64,000 nucleotides of DNA, taken from assembly GCA_021774625.1 (NCBI GenBank), contig JAJFIV010000027.1, forward strand, positions 146,566-210,565. Reading direction: 5' to 3'. The first letter of the stretch is position 1, and each line of letters opens with the position of its first letter. Origin of the DNA: Alphaproteobacteria bacterium. Lineage in GTDB: Bacteria; Pseudomonadota; Alphaproteobacteria; Sphingomonadales; JAKSBY01. The notes under the pieces are model-generated. The model saw nothing but the letters and a program-made list of their open reading frames with translations. It ran no database searches and had not been told where the DNA came from. The position numbers and the translations under genes were made by a program. Positions 12,789-21,315 of this stretch are shown piece by piece.

Positions 12789-15560
12789 TTAATGCGCCTC
12801 GTCCCAATTGAGGCCGGTGCCGATATCGACCGTTAAGGGCACGGATAGTTCAGCGGCAGGTTTTACAGCATTGACCATGGTCTCCCGGATCACGCCGGAT
12901 GCTTTTTTTATATCCCCCTTGGGCAGTTCGAACACTAGTTCATCATGGACCTGTAACAGCATCCGGACCTGATCCAGCCCGGCATCCTTCAGGGCGCCGG
13001 GAATGCGGATCATGGCGCGCCGAAGGATGTCGGCGGCCGAGCCCTGAATGGGCGCATTGATCGCCGCCCGTTCGCCAAAGGCCCGGTGCGCAGGATTCTT
13101 GTCATTAATGGCGCGGATATGACAGCGCCGGCCAAAGATGGTTTCCACATAGCCGTGATCATGACAGAAGGACTTTGTCCGCTCCATATAATCCCGAATG
13201 CCCGGAAACCGTTCGAAATAGGCGTCGATATAAGCCTTGGCTTCGCCCCTGGAGACTCCGATCTGATTGGCGAGTCCGAAGGCGGAAATACCGTAAATAA
13301 TACCAAAATTGATGGCTTTGGCCTTCCGCCGGACCATGGGGTCCATACCTTCCATGGGAACGCCAAAGACCTGCGATGCGGTCATGGCGTGAATATCGAG
13401 ACCCTGTTCGAAAGCGTCGCGCAAGGCGTCAATCTCCGCCATATGGGCGAGAACCCGAAGCTCGATCTGGCTGTAATCAGCGGCAAGCAGCCGGTAGCCT
13501 TCCTCTGTAATAAAGGCCTTGCGGATTTTCCGGCCCTCGGCCGTGCGGATCGGGATATTCTGCAGATTCGGGTCATTGGAGGAAAGGCGGCCGGTCGAGG
13601 TGGAGGCCAGGGCATAGGAAGTATGCACCCGCCCCGTCCGTCCATTCACCTGTTTTTGCAGGGCATCGGTATAGGTGCTTTTCAGCTTGGAGAACTGCCG
13701 CCATTCCAGTACCTTGACCGGCAATTCATGGCCCTCGGCGGCAAGGTTTTCCATGACATCCACACTGGTGGAATAAGCGCCCGTCTTACCCTTTTTACTG
13801 CCCTTCAGACCCATTTCATCGAACAGCACTTCGCCAAGCTGCTTGGGCGACCCGATATTGAAGGGCCGCCCGGCCAGTTTGTGGATTTCCGTCTCCAGCG
13901 CGGCGATGCCTTCGGCAAATTCATTGGAAAGCCGGGCGAGTCTCGCCTTGTCCAGCTTGATTCCGGCCCGTTCCATATCCGCCAGTATTGGCACCATGGG
14001 CCGTTCCAGGGTTTCATAGACGGTCATCAGCCGGTCATCTATCAGGCGGGGCTTTAGAATCCGGAACAGGCGGCCGGTGATATCCGCATCTTCCGCTGCA
14101 TAATGCGTGGCTTTCTCCAGCGGCACATAATCGAAGGTGATCTGTTTTTTGCCGGTTCCGGCGACCTCTTTGAAAGGCACGGGCGTGATGCCGAGATGCA
14201 GCTCTGAAAGTTCATCCATCCCATGATTATGCAGCCCGCATTCCAGCGCATAGGACATCAGCATAGTGTCGTCCATGGCCTGAAGCCGGATACCGTTTTC
14301 AGCAAAAACAGCAAAGTCATATTTCAGATTCTGGCCGACCTTCAGGATGGATGCGTCTTCCAGCACGGGCTTCACCGCGGCGATCGCCTCCTCAAAGGGA
14401 ATCTGTTCCGGCACCCCGTCGCCAAACTGCAGACCGTCGCCATCCGATCCCTTATGCCGGAGCGGAATGTAACAGGCTTTGCCTGCCTCTACTGAAAGCG
14501 AAATGCCGACCAGGTCCGCCTCCATAGGATCGAGCGATGTGGTTTCCGTATCCACCGCCACAATCCCGGCTTTGTAAATTTCGTCAATCCAGCCCTTCAG
14601 GGCAGATAGGTCTGTCACACAGTCATACTGAATATCCTTAACAGCAATTTCCGCCTGTGCCGGGTCGGGTTTGACCTCCTCAATTCCGAAGGTGGCGGCG
14701 ACTTTGGACTTCAGGGATTTAAATCCGTGGAGATCAAGAAAGCCGATCAACCCCTCCGGTTCCGGCAGGCAGATGCGGAAATCTTCCAGAGGAGCCGGCA
14801 GCGGCACATCGGTTTTCAGAGTGACCAGTACCTTGGAAACCCGCGCCTGATCGGCAAAGTCAATCAGATTCTGCCGTCGTTTCGGTTGCCTGATTTCTTC
14901 CGCCCGGCCCAGCAAGGTTTCCAGATCGCCATATTGCCGGATCAGTTCCGCCGCACCCTTCGGCCCGATACCGGGAACGCCCGGCACATTATCGGCGGAA
15001 TCCCCCATCAGCGCCTGAACCTCGATCACTTTTTCCGGTCCCACGCCGAATTTTTCCCGCACGGCTTCGGCGTCCAGATGGCGGTTTTTCATGGTATCCA
15101 GCATATCGACGCCATCGCCGATCAATTGCATCAGATCCTTGTCCGACGACACAATTGTGACCTTGAACCCCGCGTTCCGGGCCTCGACCGCATAGGTGGC
15201 GATCAGGTCGTCGGCCTCAAAACCTTCCAGTTCAATGCAGGGTAAGGACAAGGCGCGGGTGGCGTCCCGCACCAGCGAAAATTGCGGGATCAGATCCTCC
15301 GGCGGCGGGGGACGATGGGCTTTATAATCCGGGTAAATATCATTGCGGAACGACTTCCGCGCCACATCGAAAATCACCGCCAGATGGGTCGGATGTTCCG
15401 CATCATTCAGATCCTGCTGCAGTTTCAAAAGCATGGTGGTGAAGCCATACACTGCCCCCACCGGCGTTCCCTCCGGGTTGGTCAGGGGCGGTAATTTGTG
15501 ATAGGCGCGGAAAATATACCCCGACCCATCCACCAGATACAAATGCTTGTCTTCAGCCAT
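12789..15560 (-). CDS. polA: DNA polymerase I
   Basis: Repair and Okazaki-processing polymerase, 923 residues from ATG 15560. The 5' nuclease domain has LYLVDGSGYIFRAYH, EGFEADDLIATYA and SSDKDLMQLIG. The 3'-5' proofreading domain is intact (VDTETTSLDPM), unlike in some lineages. The polymerase motifs are AADYSQIELRVLAHM, KAINFGIIYGISAFG and QVHDELVFE. The frame extends upstream to 15701, but the extra residues are not family-like and overlap the small zinc-protein gene on the same strand, so the inner ATG is preferred. It is convergent with gyrB. Confidence 0.97.
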   Translation of the reverse strand: MAEDKHLYLVDGSGYIFRAYHKLPPLTNPEGTPVGAVYGFTTMLLKLQQDLNDAEHPTHLAVIFDVARKSFRNDIYPDYKAHRPPPPEDLIPQFSLVRDATRALSLPCIELEGFEADDLIATYAVEARNAGFKVTIVSSDKDLMQLIGDGVDMLDTMKNRHLDAEAVREKFGVGPEKVIEVQALMGDSADNVPGVPGIGPKGAAELIRQYGDLETLLGRAEEIRQPKRRQNLIDFADQARVSKVLVTLKTDVPLPAPLEDFRICLPEPEGLIGFLDLHGFKSLKSKVAATFGIEEVKPDPAQAEIAVKDIQYDCVTDLSALKGWIDEIYKAGIVAVDTETTSLDPMEADLVGISLSVEAGKACYIPLRHKGSDGDGLQFGDGVPEQIPFEEAIAAVKPVLEDASILKVGQNLKYDFAVFAENGIRLQAMDDTMLMSYALECGLHNHGMDELSELHLGITPVPFKEVAGTGKKQITFDYVPLEKATHYAAEDADITGRLFRILKPRLIDDRLMTVYETLERPMVPILADMERAGIKLDKARLARLSNEFAEGIAALETEIHKLAGRPFNIGSPKQLGEVLFDEMGLKGSKKGKTGAYSTSVDVMENLAAEGHELPVKVLEWRQFSKLKSTYTDALQKQVNGRTGRVHTSYALASTSTGRLSSNDPNLQNIPIRTAEGRKIRKAFITEEGYRLLAADYSQIELRVLAHMAEIDALRDAFEQGLDIHAMTASQVFGVPMEGMDPMVRRKAKAINFGIIYGISAFGLANQIGVSRGEAKAYIDAYFERFPGIRDYMERTKSFCHDHGYVETIFGRRCHIRAINDKNPAHRAFGERAAINAPIQGSAADILRRAMIRIPGALKDAGLDQVRMLLQVHDELVFELPKGDIKKASGVIRETMVNAVKPAAELSVPLTVDIGTGLNWDEAH

Positions 15561-15633
15561 GCCGCATCTATAGCGCGGTGGGTCAGGCTTGTGAATGGAG
15601 AAAGCAGGAAATGGAAAATTTCCCAGTGCATTA

Positions 15634-15801
15634 TTAATTCGACGTCTTTTCCAAAACGAACAGCCGGTCGCAATAGGGACATTCGACCTGGCCACTGTCA
15701 TCCATGTGGAGAAAAACCCTGGGGTGGCCGAGAGCGCCGCCGCCGTCGCAGGCGACAGTGGTTTCGGTGACCCTGACGGTTTCCGGCGGGGCTATGGGCA
15801 T
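15634..15801 (-). CDS. Small CHCC zinc-finger protein, NDUFS6-like
   Basis: A 55-residue gene found by translating the minus strand from ATG 15801 to TAA 15634. The product reads MPIAPPETVRVTETT, then VACDGGGALGHPRVFLHM and finally VECPYCDRLFVLE. The C-x8-H...C-x2-C pattern matches the zinc domain of mitochondrial complex I subunit NDUFS6 and its bacterial relatives (zf-CHCC). In alphaproteobacteria this may be a complex I accessory protein or assembly factor; that is inferred from the family. It lies 73 bp upstream of polA on the same strand and divergent from the ABC ATPase gene. Confidence 0.85.
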   Translation of the reverse strand: MPIAPPETVRVTETTVACDGGGALGHPRVFLHMDDSGQVECPYCDRLFVLEKTSN

Positions 15802-15943
15802 GGTTGTTTTCCTTCTGCAAAAGCGGATTTCTTATAGCGAAGCTTTGTGCTTCACACAATATTGAAGCGCAGGGGTGTGCGATCATTGACCGGACGGCGC
15901 AGCAGTGATACCGATGCCGCCTCACCTTTTTCGGGAGCGATGT

Positions 15944-16876
15944 GTGACCGCGGCGGCAATCAAAGTCGAAGGACTGCAAAAAATTTACCGGGGCTATGGC
16001 AAGTTTCCCGATAAGGAAGCCCTGAAATCCATCGATCTGGAAATCCCCAGGGGCTCTATGTTTGCCCTGCTGGGGCCCAATGGCGCCGGAAAATCCACTT
16101 TCATCAATATCCTGGCGGGGCTGGTGAACAAAACCGGCGGCACGGCGTCGGTCTGGGGCTTCGATATCGACAAGGATCCGCGCAATGCAAAAAACGCGAT
16201 CGGCGTGGTGCCCCAGGAAATTACCTTCGACGCCTTTTTCACGCCCCGGGAAATGCTCGAATTGCAGGCGGGCATGTATGGGGTGCCGAAAAGCGCGCGC
16301 CGCAGCGATCAGTTGCTGCGCGCCATGCGGCTTGAGGATAAAGCGGACGCCTATTCCCGCACCCTGTCCGGCGGCATGAAACGCCGGCTGCTGATCGCCA
16401 AAGCCCTGGTCCATTCGCCGCCCGTCATTATCCTGGACGAACCGACCGCGGGCGTCGATATCGAACTGCGTCAGCAATTATGGGGTTATGTGCGGGAACT
16501 GCACGCGAAAGGCACGACCATTGTGCTGACCACCCATTATCTGGAGGAAGCGGAGGAATTGTGCGACCGCATCGCCATCATCAATCACGGGGAAGTGGTG
16601 GCGTCCGATACCAAAACCGCGCTTCTAAGCCGCATCGATGAAAAGGAAATCATGATCGAGGTGGCCGAGACTTTAGACAAGATTCCGGCTTCTCTTGCCG
16701 GATTTTCCGCAAGCATCGCACCGCCCAATAAGCTCGCCATCCAGATCAGCAAGACCACATCCGATATGGGCGGCATCATCAATGCGCTCAGCCGGTCGGG
16801 TCTCACCATCAAGGATATCGCCACCAATGAGACTGATCTTGAGGATATTTTTCTGCAACTGACCAATGGCGGGTGA
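15944..16876 (+). CDS. ABC-2 type transporter ATP-binding protein
   Basis: Cytoplasmic ATPase of an ABC exporter of the ABC-2/CcmA-like class, 310 residues from GTG 15944. It has Walker [14 protein letters not shown], a Q-loop in [10 protein letters not shown], signature TLSGGMKRR, Walker [13 protein letters not shown] and H-loop TTHYLEEAE. The last 80 residues form the extra C-terminal domain usual in this subfamily. I chose GTG 15944 because GGGAG lies 7 nt before it; an upstream GTG (15905) and ATG (15914) are in frame but lack a site. No permease gene is in the window, so the partner is unknown. Its end overlaps nadB by 11 bp. Confidence 0.9.
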   Translation: MTAAAIKVEGLQKIYRGYGKFPDKEALKSIDLEIPRGSMFALLGPNGAGKSTFINILAGLVNKTGGTASVWGFDIDKDPRNAKNAIGVVPQEITFDAFFTPREMLELQAGMYGVPKSARRSDQLLRAMRLEDKADAYSRTLSGGMKRRLLIAKALVHSPPVIILDEPTAGVDIELRQQLWGYVRELHAKGTTIVLTTHYLEEAEELCDRIAIINHGEVVASDTKTALLSRIDEKEIMIEVAETLDKIPASLAGFSASIAPPNKLAIQISKTTSDMGGIINALSRSGLTIKDIATNETDLEDIFLQLTNGG

Positions 16877-18494
16877 GATGGCGGAAAAAAATGGCGGGCA
16901 TATCTTCGATGTGCTGGTGCTGGGATCAGGCGCCGCCGGTCTGACCGCCGCTCTGAAAGCCTCGGAAAATCTGTCGGTTGCCGTTCTTTCCAAGGGCAAA
17001 TTATCAGCCGGCTGCACCAATTGGGCGCAGGGCGGCATTGCCGCCGTTCTGGAAAAGGGCGACACCGTCGAATCGCATATTCAGGATACTTTGGTGGCCG
17101 GGGCCGGGCTGTGTGACCCTGAGGCCGTGCGTTTTATTGTCGAACGCGGAGCGGAAGCGGTTTCCAAACTCATCAGGATGGGCGTCAAATTCAGCAAGGA
17201 TGATGCCCCGGAAGATGGCTATGGCTACCACCTGACCCGGGAAGGCGGCCACAGCCATCGGCGCGTGATCCATGTCGCCGATGCCACCGGCAAGGCGCTG
17301 CAGAGAACGCTGGAGCGGCATGCCAAAAAATCGGACAATATCAGCCTTTATGAACATCATATCGCGGTTGATCTGATCACCGGGCGGCATCTGAAACGCG
17401 CCGCATCCGCACCCGGTAAAATCTGCTATGGCGCGTATGTGCTGAATACCAAAACCGGCCAGGTGGAGGCTTTTCGGGCAAAAGCGGTGGTGCTGGCGAC
17501 CGGCGGGGCAAGCAAGGTTTACCTTTACACCTCCAATCCCGACGGTTCCAGCGGTGACGGCATCGCCATGGCGTGGCGGGCCGGATGCCGGGTCGCCAAT
17601 ATGGAGTTTAACCAGTTTCACCCGACCTGCCTTTATCATCCCGACGCCAAATCCTTCCTGATTACGGAAGCGTTGCGCGGCGAAGGCGCCCGTCTGCTGC
17701 TGCCGGGCGGCAAGCCTTTCATGACGCGATTCGACAAAAGAGGCGAACTTGCCCCCCGGGATATTGTTGCCCGCGCCATCGATCATGAAATGAAGCGGCT
17801 TGGGACCGAACATATCTATCTTGATATCAGTCACAAGGACCCGGATTTCATCATCGGCCATTTTCCCACCATTTACCGGCGCTGTCTCGACTACGGCATT
17901 GATATCACGGCGGAACCGATCCCGGTGGTGCCGGCGGCGCATTATACCTGCGGCGGGGTGATGTCGGATCTGAACGGCAGGACCGAGATCGCGGGTTTAT
18001 ATGCCGTCGGCGAATGTGCTCATACCGGACTGCACGGCGCCAACCGTATGGCGTCCAATTCCCTGCTGGAATGTCTGGTGATGGGAGAAGCTGCCGCCAG
18101 CGATATTCTTGAGAAAGTCAGTGAGGACAGAAAACTTCCCGCCATCCGGCCCTGGGATGAAAGCCGGGTGACGGATTCGGATGAAGAGGTTGTGGTGTCC
18201 CATAACTGGGGCGAACTTCGCCGGTTCATGTGGGACTATGTGGGCATTGTGCGGACCGACAAGCGGCTGGAACGGGCCAAGCGCCGGGCCGATCTTCTGG
18301 CGCTTGAGATTGAAGAATATTACAGTAATTTCCGTGTCACAGGCGATCTTCTGGAGCTTCGGAATCTGGTAACGGTCGCGGCGCTGATTATCCGTTCCGC
18401 CCAGCTGCGGGAGGAAAGCCGGGGTCTTCATTATACCCTGACTTACCCGGAATCAGCGCCCAAAGCGAAAGACACGGTTCTGGTTCCCTGGTGA
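16866..18494 (+). CDS. nadB: L-aspartate oxidase
   Basis: FAD enzyme that oxidises L-aspartate to iminoaspartate, the first step of de novo NAD synthesis, 542 residues. The dinucleotide fold is at the N-terminus ([13 protein letters not shown]), then [12 protein letters not shown], the catalytic region [23 protein letters not shown] and [12 protein letters not shown], and the second FAD segment [26 protein letters not shown]. The C-terminal helical domain is complete. An alternative start is the ATG five codons in (16878). nadA and nadC are not in the window. Its stop codon directly abuts the stop of the opposite-strand stress protein. Confidence 0.95.
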   Translation: MAGEMAEKNGGHIFDVLVLGSGAAGLTAALKASENLSVAVLSKGKLSAGCTNWAQGGIAAVLEKGDTVESHIQDTLVAGAGLCDPEAVRFIVERGAEAVSKLIRMGVKFSKDDAPEDGYGYHLTREGGHSHRRVIHVADATGKALQRTLERHAKKSDNISLYEHHIAVDLITGRHLKRAASAPGKICYGAYVLNTKTGQVEAFRAKAVVLATGGASKVYLYTSNPDGSSGDGIAMAWRAGCRVANMEFNQFHPTCLYHPDAKSFLITEALRGEGARLLLPGGKPFMTRFDKRGELAPRDIVARAIDHEMKRLGTEHIYLDISHKDPDFIIGHFPTIYRRCLDYGIDITAEPIPVVPAAHYTCGGVMSDLNGRTEIAGLYAVGECAHTGLHGANRMASNSLLECLVMGEAAASDILEKVSEDRKLPAIRPWDESRVTDSDEEVVVSHNWGELRRFMWDYVGIVRTDKRLERAKRRADLLALEIEEYYSNFRVTGDLLELRNLVTVAALIIRSAQLREESRGLHYTLTYPESAPKAKDTVLVPW

Positions 18495-19331
18495 TCAATG
18501 CATCACAAAGAGCGGGATTTGCGCGTCATTGATCATGTGGCGGGTCACACCGCCAAAAATGATTTCCGTCAGGCGGCTGCGGCTGTAAGCCCCCATCACC
18601 AGAAGATCCAGTCCGTGACCGGCCATTGCCTTTTCAATCAATTCCTCGGGCGCATCGTCCCCTTTTAGCCGGATCGTATTTGTTTTGATCCCGTGCCAGC
18701 CAAGATATTGCGCCATATCCCGGGGTTTGGGACCCAGTTTGATTTCGGAGGAAGCCTCGAGAAAGGTCACGGTTTTCGCCTGATGCAAAAACGGAATGGC
18801 CAGTTTCACAGCGCGCGCCGCTTCCGCCCCCCGGTCCCATGCAATGGCGACATTCTGTCCGACCACCGGTCCTTTTTTTTGCGGCAGGATCAGAACCGGC
18901 CGCCCGGTATTCAACATGGCTTCCGTCACAAACTGTCTGGCCAGCCGGCCGCCCTTTTTCGTCGGCCGGGAGACAATAACCAGATCGGCTGTCCGCCCTA
19001 TAATGGGAAAAATATGAGGAATATCCCCCACCATCTCCTTCCAGGAGGCACTGGCTTCGGTTCCACCGCGCGGCTTGTCGGCTTTCGGCAGATTAAACTC
19101 GGCGGCCAGCGTCTCAAAAAGCTTTGCGGCAGACAGCGCATTGGCTTCCAGCGTCTCCGACTGTTCGCGTACAAGATCTTTTGGCAGTTCGACAGTCATA
19201 TCTGTTTGGGGACGAATATGACAGCCGGTGACATTGGCTCCGAGACTTTGCGCCAGCCGAAATGCGGTATTCAGGGCAATGGCGCATTCCGGACGGTCGG
19301 CTACCGGAACAAGAATATTGCGAACGGTCAT
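18495..19331 (-). CDS. Universal stress protein with two Usp domains
   Basis: A 278-residue cytosolic protein made of tandem UspA-like domains. The first (about 1-145) starts VRNILVPVADRPEC and ends NTGRPVLILP. The second (about 150-278) has the ATP-binding type signature GAYSRSRLTEIIFGG followed by TRHMINDAQIPLFVMH. The first domain lacks a clean G-x2-G-x9-G motif, so only the second probably binds nucleotide. Such tandem proteins respond to starvation, redox or oxygen stress in other bacteria; the role here is inferred. Confidence 0.88.
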   Translation of the reverse strand: MTVRNILVPVADRPECAIALNTAFRLAQSLGANVTGCHIRPQTDMTVELPKDLVREQSETLEANALSAAKLFETLAAEFNLPKADKPRGGTEASASWKEMVGDIPHIFPIIGRTADLVIVSRPTKKGGRLARQFVTEAMLNTGRPVLILPQKKGPVVGQNVAIAWDRGAEAARAVKLAIPFLHQAKTVTFLEASSEIKLGPKPRDMAQYLGWHGIKTNTIRLKGDDAPEELIEKAMAGHGLDLLVMGAYSRSRLTEIIFGGVTRHMINDAQIPLFVMH

Positions 19332-19461
19332 GATCTAAGCTCCTTCGGTCGGTGAATATTTCTAATTTTATCCGCCCGCGCCGCTGCCGTCCTAGATTTA
19401 GATCAAAAACAAGCATTTTACAGGCCGTGTGCGGGTGCTATGCTATTAAAAAAGGAGGGGT

Positions 19462-19723
19462 ATGTCTAAGGCAAATTTTTGGAAAGCAGGTTCAAAAATA
19501 TACGGGCCGGCTATTCTTCCGGTTGTGGCGGCATTTCTCCTTGCCGTTCAGTTTGCGGAACCGGCGCCATATCGATGCGGCGACAGCGCTGGCGGAGGAT
19601 ATGGATAAAGTTCTTGCGGAACTGGAGCAGATCAAGGGGAAGTCCGTCAGGCGGGTGGCCTTATTAACTGCGCCTTCATATCCAGTTTTTGAAACGAAAA
19701 TTAACCGCTCAAAGGATGTCTGA
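19462..19723 (+). pseudogene. Small membrane-peptide gene, apparently frameshifted
   Basis: A strong ribosome site (AAAGGAGGGG, 19449-19458) precedes ATG 19462. This frame encodes MSKANFWKAGSKIY followed by a hydrophobic stretch (PAILPVVAAFLLAVQF) and stops at 19606-19608 after 48 residues, turning into unlikely Gly/Cys-rich sequence at its end. In the +1 frame the region from about 19565 reads as a good helical segment (HIDAATALAEDMDKVL, AELEQIKGKSVRRVALL) and stays open to 19723, ending just before the next gene. One single-base indel at about 19545-19570 would give one 87-residue membrane-anchored coiled-coil protein. Alternatively the 48-residue peptide is itself the gene. Confidence 0.35.
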
Positions 19724-19725
19724 TT

Positions 19726-21315
19726 ATGCGCTATTTTGCCTTTCTTCTTGTCTTGGCCCTCGCGGTTATTTTTGCACTGTTGGGTCAGTTCAGCCGTCCG
19801 GTTTTTTTCTGGCCGCTGGTGCTGATCGTGCCTCTCTCCCTGCTCGGCATTTGGGATGTCCTGCAAAAATCCCACAGTGTGCTCCGCAATTATCCCATAA
19901 TCGGCCATTTGCGCTGGTTGCTTGAAAGTGTCCGTCCCGAGTTGCGGCAATATTTCTTCGCCAGTGATACCGGCGAGGAGCCCTTTAACCGCGAGGAACG
20001 ATCGCTGGTTTACCAACGGGCCAAGAATGAAGAAAGCAATATGCCGTTTGGCACCCAACTCGAACTTTATGAGGAAGGCTATTCCTGGATCAATCATTCG
20101 ATCAATCCATCAACGGTGAATGAGGGCGCCTGCCGCATTAAAATTGGCGGAAAAGAGTGTAAAAAACCCTATTCCTCCTCGGTTCTGAATGTTTCCGCCA
20201 TGAGTTTTGGCTCTCTGAGCAGCCACGCCATTCAGGCCCTGAACAAGGGAGCAAAGAAGGGCGGCTTTGCCCATGATACGGGAGAAGGCGGCATCAGCCG
20301 TCATCACAGACATGGCGGTGATCTGATTTGGGAAATCGGTTCCGGCTATTTCGGGTGCCGCAATCGCGATGGCAGCTTTTCACCGGAAAAATTTACTGAA
20401 AAAGCGGCTGATGATCAGGTGAAAATGATTGAACTTAAACTGTCCCAGGGCGCAAAACCGGGCCATGGCGGCATTCTGCCCGGCGCCAAAGTAACAGAGG
20501 AAATCGCCGAGGCGCGCGGTGTCGAGATTGGCGAGGATTGTATATCCCCGAACGCCCACTCCAGTTTTTCAACACCAATCGAGATGATGGAATTTCTGGC
20601 CCGGCTCCGGGACCTGTCCGGCGGCAAGCCCACCGGATTTAAACTATGCGTTGGCCATCGCTGGGAGTTCATGGCAGTAGCCAAGGCCATGCGGGAAACC
20701 GGGATAGTTCCGGATTTTATTGTGGTCGATGGGGCAGAAGGGGGGACCGGGGCTGCGCCGCGGGAATTTTCCAACCATATCGGAACCCCGCTCAGTGAAG
20801 GGCTCGCTTTTGTTAATAACGTATTGGTGGGAACTGATCTTCGCGATCAGATCAAGATTGGGGCATCGGGCAAAGTGATTTCCGCCTTTCATATGGTGCG
20901 CCTGATGTCGCTGGGGGCGGATTGGTGCAATGCGGCGAGGGCTTTTATGTTTGCGCTGGGTTGTATTCAGTCTCAATCCTGTCATACCAACCGCTGTCCT
21001 GTCGGCATTGCCACTCAGGACAAAAAAAGAGTCCGCGCGCTCGTCGTGGAAGACAAAGCGGAACGGGTCTATCGTTTTCATCATAATACGGTTCACGCTT
21101 TTGAAGATGTGCTTGGAGCCGCCGGGCTGACGCGGCCAAGCGATATTCGCCATCATCACTTTTTTATCCGTGATGGTGACCGTCTCATTCGCTCCGGCGA
21201 AGACTGGACCGAATGGCTGGAGACTGGTGAATTGCTGAATGGGACAAAGCACGAGGATTTCTCCCGCAATTGGGATATGTCTCAGGCCGGAAGTTTTTCA
21301 CCCAGAGCGCTATAG
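19726..21315 (+). CDS. Membrane-anchored FMN-binding glutamate synthase-like protein
   Basis: A 529-residue protein with the FMN/iron-sulfur domain of glutamate synthase large subunit but without the amidotransferase half. Residues 1-45 contain two hydrophobic segments (FAFLLVLALAVIFALL and FFWPLVLIVPLSLLGI), so it is probably membrane-bound. The core has NVSAMSFGSLSSHAI, GEGGISRHH, GAKPGHGGILPG, DFIVVDGAEGGTGAAP and the 3Fe-4S cysteine segment CIQSQSCHTNRCPVGIATQ. Proteins of this type occur alone in many bacteria; their substrate is not established, so no glutamate role is claimed. It overlaps head-on with the stop of the Mur-ligase gene. Confidence 0.88.
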   Translation: MRYFAFLLVLALAVIFALLGQFSRPVFFWPLVLIVPLSLLGIWDVLQKSHSVLRNYPIIGHLRWLLESVRPELRQYFFASDTGEEPFNREERSLVYQRAKNEESNMPFGTQLELYEEGYSWINHSINPSTVNEGACRIKIGGKECKKPYSSSVLNVSAMSFGSLSSHAIQALNKGAKKGGFAHDTGEGGISRHHRHGGDLIWEIGSGYFGCRNRDGSFSPEKFTEKAADDQVKMIELKLSQGAKPGHGGILPGAKVTEEIAEARGVEIGEDCISPNAHSSFSTPIEMMEFLARLRDLSGGKPTGFKLCVGHRWEFMAVAKAMRETGIVPDFIVVDGAEGGTGAAPREFSNHIGTPLSEGLAFVNNVLVGTDLRDQIKIGASGKVISAFHMVRLMSLGADWCNAARAFMFALGCIQSQSCHTNRCPVGIATQDKKRVRALVVEDKAERVYRFHHNTVHAFEDVLGAAGLTRPSDIRHHHFFIRDGDRLIRSGEDWTEWLETGELLNGTKHEDFSRNWDMSQAGSFSPRAL

